A stretch of DNA of 8,455 nt from the NCBI GenBank assembly GCA_019686145.1, contig JADGHK010000077.1, positions 1 through 8,455 of the forward strand. Reading direction: 5' to 3'. The notes under the pieces were generated by a model that was given only the letters and a program-made list of their open reading frames with translations, ran no database searches and had not been told where the DNA came from. Both the position numbers and the translations under genes were made by a program. Source of the DNA: Bryobacteraceae bacterium (lineage in GTDB: Bacteria; Acidobacteriota; Terriglobia; Bryobacterales; Bryobacteraceae). This document shows positions 7,183 through 8,455 of this stretch, one piece after another; the first letter of the stretch is position 1; each line of letters begins with the position of its first letter.

Positions 7183-7875
7183 CTAGGAAGAATAAGCTTC
7201 GCTGGTGCTCGGTTGCACCCAGACCTTTGCCGCTACGGAACGGCCGAGCGGAATCGTCCGATCCGCAATCCGGAGGGTGAGTGTTTCGTCGTAATTGCGG
7301 TTCACTAATTCCAGACCTGCTCCCGGCTGGATTCCGAGAGAATCGAGGAACTCCAGCAGACGCCGGTCCCGCTCAAAGACGCTGACCACAACAGCCCGAG
7401 TCTCCGCCGGCAGCTCGTCGAGAGGGTGCAGTCCACGGCGGCGGCGGTCTTCCGGCCGGTCGTGCTCGACCCGATTTCCGTGCGGGCAGGCCCCGTGCAT
7501 CCCGAGCTTCTCTACCAGACGTTTCTCGAAGTCCTCAGAAACAGCGTGCTCCAGCGCCTCCGCTTCGTCGTGGACCTTATACCATTCCATTCCGAAGATC
7601 TCCGTCAGCATTCGCTCGATCAGGTGATGGCGATTCAGGAGTCGATTGGCGATTTCGCGCCCCTGCCCGGTCAAAGTCACATGCCCTTCTTTGCTCACCT
7701 CGATCAGGCCATCACGCTTCAGACGGCGGATCGCCATAGTGACAGCGGGGGCAGACACATTCAGCCACCGCGCCAGGGTCGCAGCGATTACCGTTTCCCC
7801 CTCGGACTCCGCCTCCGCGATCGCCTTCAGATAATTCTCTTTGGAGATCGTAATCTTCACGCTTCGGAATGCCAA
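7183..7875 (-). CDS. DtxR/MntR-family metal-dependent transcriptional repressor with FeoA-like C-terminal domain
   Basis: Binds Fe2+ or Mn2+ and represses metal uptake genes. The 230 residues comprise a winged helix (about 10-72, with SAPAVTMAIRRLKRDGLI as recognition region), a dimerisation/metal domain (about 75-150) and an FeoA/SH3-like domain (about 178-221). Against DtxR from memory, H83, E87, H102, E109 and H110 match metal ligands. DtxR Cys102 is Glu here (E106), as in MntR, while the position of DtxR Met10 / MntR Asp8 is Asn (N14) and that of MntR Glu11 is Lys (K17). A C-P-H-G motif sits at 130-133. The listed start is TTG at 7873-7875, without a ribosome site. GTG at 7858-7860 (225 residues) fits family N-termini and the candidate promoter better. 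No metal transporter is in view, so the targets are unknown. Confidence 0.9.
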   Translation of the reverse strand: MAFRSVKITISKENYLKAIAEAESEGETVIAATLARWLNVSAPAVTMAIRRLKRDGLIEVSKEGHVTLTGQGREIANRLLNRHHLIERMLTEIFGMEWYKVHDEAEALEHAVSEDFEKRLVEKLGMHGACPHGNRVEHDRPEDRRRRGLHPLDELPAETRAVVVSVFERDRRLLEFLDSLGIQPGAGLELVNRNYDETLTLRIADRTIPLGRSVAAKVWVQPSTSEAYSS

Positions 7876-7884
7876 TCAGTTAAG

Positions 7885-7890
7885 ATTGTA
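7885..7890 (-). promoter_or_regulatory. Candidate -10 element for the DtxR-family gene
   Basis: TACAAT on the minus strand, with TTGCAA 14 bases upstream (7905-7910), which is shorter than ideal spacing. Transcription would start near 7878. That makes the TTG at 7875 nearly leaderless and favours the GTG at 7858-7860 as the true start. Confidence 0.3.
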
Positions 7891-7897
7891 ACCCGGG

Positions 7898-8278
7898 ATG
7901 CGCCTTGCAATCCGCCAGCAAGGCTCAGACCGGTTGTCCGGTCGGGAAACCCGCTCCCGCAAGAAGGGGCCGCCGAGTCGCCGCCCATCCCCCGCGAACC
8001 ACATAGAAATCGTAAGATGCAATACAGTATATGTATTGGAGCAGTCCAATCTAAAGCTCTCTCAACCGGTGCGCGCCGAGTTGCTCGCGAACGGCTCTGC
8101 TACAGGCCTTGTGAGATCCATTCCCGCTGGAGAAGTGATTTTCGTATTAAGCGGTCCTCAGTCCGACGGGCACAGACTCGTCTCCTGGTCCGGCCGCACC
8201 TGGCTGGTCAGCGAATCCCACCTTATGAAAGACGGAGTGCCGATCTCACAGGACCGCCCGTCGCGCCTGAAGGCGTGA
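7898..8278 (+). CDS. Small protein of unknown function, possible SH3-like barrel; start uncertain
   Basis: I do not recognise this gene with confidence. The frame from about 8010 to the TGA at 8276-8278 looks coding. It has a balanced composition with likely beta strands: TGLVRSIPAGEVIFVLSGP, then DGHRLVSWSGRTWLVSESHL. This resembles the short SH3-like barrels (IPAG, then GR) seen in small hypothetical proteins, but that is an impression. The first about 35 residues from ATG 7898 are Arg/Ser/Pro-rich, and the DNA there holds two adjacent perfect hairpins (7928-7953). The extension may therefore be untranslated leader. The only later in-frame start candidates are TTG 7934 and TTG 8036, the latter giving 80 residues. 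None has a ribosome site. It has no signal peptide or membrane segment. It is divergent from the repressor and 51 bases before tldD on the same strand, so it could be transcribed with tldD. Confidence 0.5.
   Translation: MRLAIRQQGSDRLSGRETRSRKKGPPSRRPSPANHIEIVRCNTVYVLEQSNLKLSQPVRAELLANGSATGLVRSIPAGEVIFVLSGPQSDGHRLVSWSGRTWLVSESHLMKDGVPISQDRPSRLKA
7928..7953 (+). other. Two adjacent short hairpins in the repressor/small-gene intergenic region
   Basis: GACCGG-TTGT-CCGGTC (7928-7943) is a perfect 6-bp stem. CGGG-AAA-CCCG (7943-7953) follows and shares one base. They could form structure in a 5' leader of the small gene, or mark an operator. There is no T-run, so a terminator is unlikely. Confidence 0.3.
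8021..8037. promoter_or_regulatory. AT-rich inverted repeat, candidate operator
   Basis: AATACA-N5-TGTATT is a perfect 6+6 inverted repeat around GTATA, in an AT-rich patch that stands out from the GC-rich surroundings. It lies upstream of the firmly coding part of the small gene, about 146 bases from the DtxR-family start. It has the size and symmetry of a dimeric repressor site, but does not match the IdeR or MntR boxes I know. Confidence 0.35.
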
Positions 8279-8329
8279 CCATCGAGCCGCTTGACCGGGC
8301 TTGTATTCGCCGCATGATACCCTCAAAGT

Positions 8330-8455
8330 ATGGGGCTTAATGAAAGCTTCTTCGGCCAAAAGTTTGGCATCACAGAACGCGACCTCGAGAACTATCTAAG
8401 CGAAGCCCTGTCAGCGGGTGGGGATTACGCTGACCTTTACTTCGAGTACCTCGCA
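8330..8455 (+). CDS. tldD: TldD-type metallopeptidase (U62 family), N-terminal 42 residues
   Basis: The frame from ATG 8330 runs open to the window end, exactly 42 codons. It reads MGLNESFFGQKFGITERDLE, then a helix and GGDYADLYFEY. The G-x-DYADLYFE block after an amphipathic helix is typical of the N-terminus of TldD. With its partner TldE/PmbA, TldD forms a zinc peptidase that degrades or matures peptides such as modified peptides and antitoxins. The zinc site (HExxxH) would lie beyond the window. An in-frame TGA at 8315-8317 makes ATG 8330 the first usable start. There is no clear ribosome site, and TTGACC at 8291-8296 is a possible -35. The partner gene, if present, is outside the window. 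Confidence 0.8.
   Translation, partial: MGLNESFFGQKFGITERDLENYLSEALSAGGDYADLYFEYLA

Noticed and set aside
7426..8340. 304-codon open frame on the plus strand
   Set aside because: It crosses antisense over the repressor gene and out of frame over both the small gene and the tldD start; its composition is Arg/Ser/Pro-rich with no domain.

Overview
The window reads as an ordinary stretch of a moderately GC-rich bacterial chromosome. I infer an Acidobacteriota-like host (Solibacter/Bryobacter type). This rests on three things: a CocE/NonD hydrolase next to a Tat-exported sulfatase, a long-form FadF/EMO-type iron-sulfur oxidoreductase, and the general protein style. I could run no search, so the placement is tentative. 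I see no mobile element, CRISPR array, tRNA or rRNA.

Layout. The + strand opens with the C-terminal third of a CocE/NonD-type serine hydrolase (1-369). Eight bases later comes a Tat-exported, formylglycine-type sulfatase (378-1892) whose last about 35 codons look frameshifted. Convergent to it on the - strand is glgX, a glycogen debranching enzyme (4049-1884). A 200-base gap follows. Next on the - strand is a 617-residue protein joining a NarI-like heme-binding membrane domain, two 4Fe-4S motifs and two CCG domains (6103-4250); this is FadF / ETF:menaquinone oxidoreductase architecture. A 119-base divergent promoter region leads to a + strand UDP-glucuronate decarboxylase that starts at TTG (6223-7176). 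Tail to tail with it, 6 bases away, is a DtxR/MntR-family metal-dependent repressor with an FeoA-like C-terminal domain (7875-7183). Divergent from the repressor is a small unrecognised protein, possibly an SH3-like barrel (open frame 7898-8278, start uncertain). The window ends with the first 42 codons of a TldD-type peptidase (8330 onward).

How the genes fit together. Only the hydrolase and sulfatase look like an operon, and a joint catabolic role is plausible. glgX (glycogen turnover), the FadF-like protein (electrons from acyl-CoA oxidation via ETF to quinone), uxs (UDP-xylose for surface polysaccharide), the repressor and tldD look like independent single-gene units, most with their own candidate promoter. 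There is no etf, acyl-CoA dehydrogenase, glycosyltransferase or metal transporter in view. I found no clearly new system. The points most worth a second look are the sulfatase frameshift, the AT-rich inverted repeat near the repressor, the repressor's mixed metal-ligand set, and the small unknown gene.
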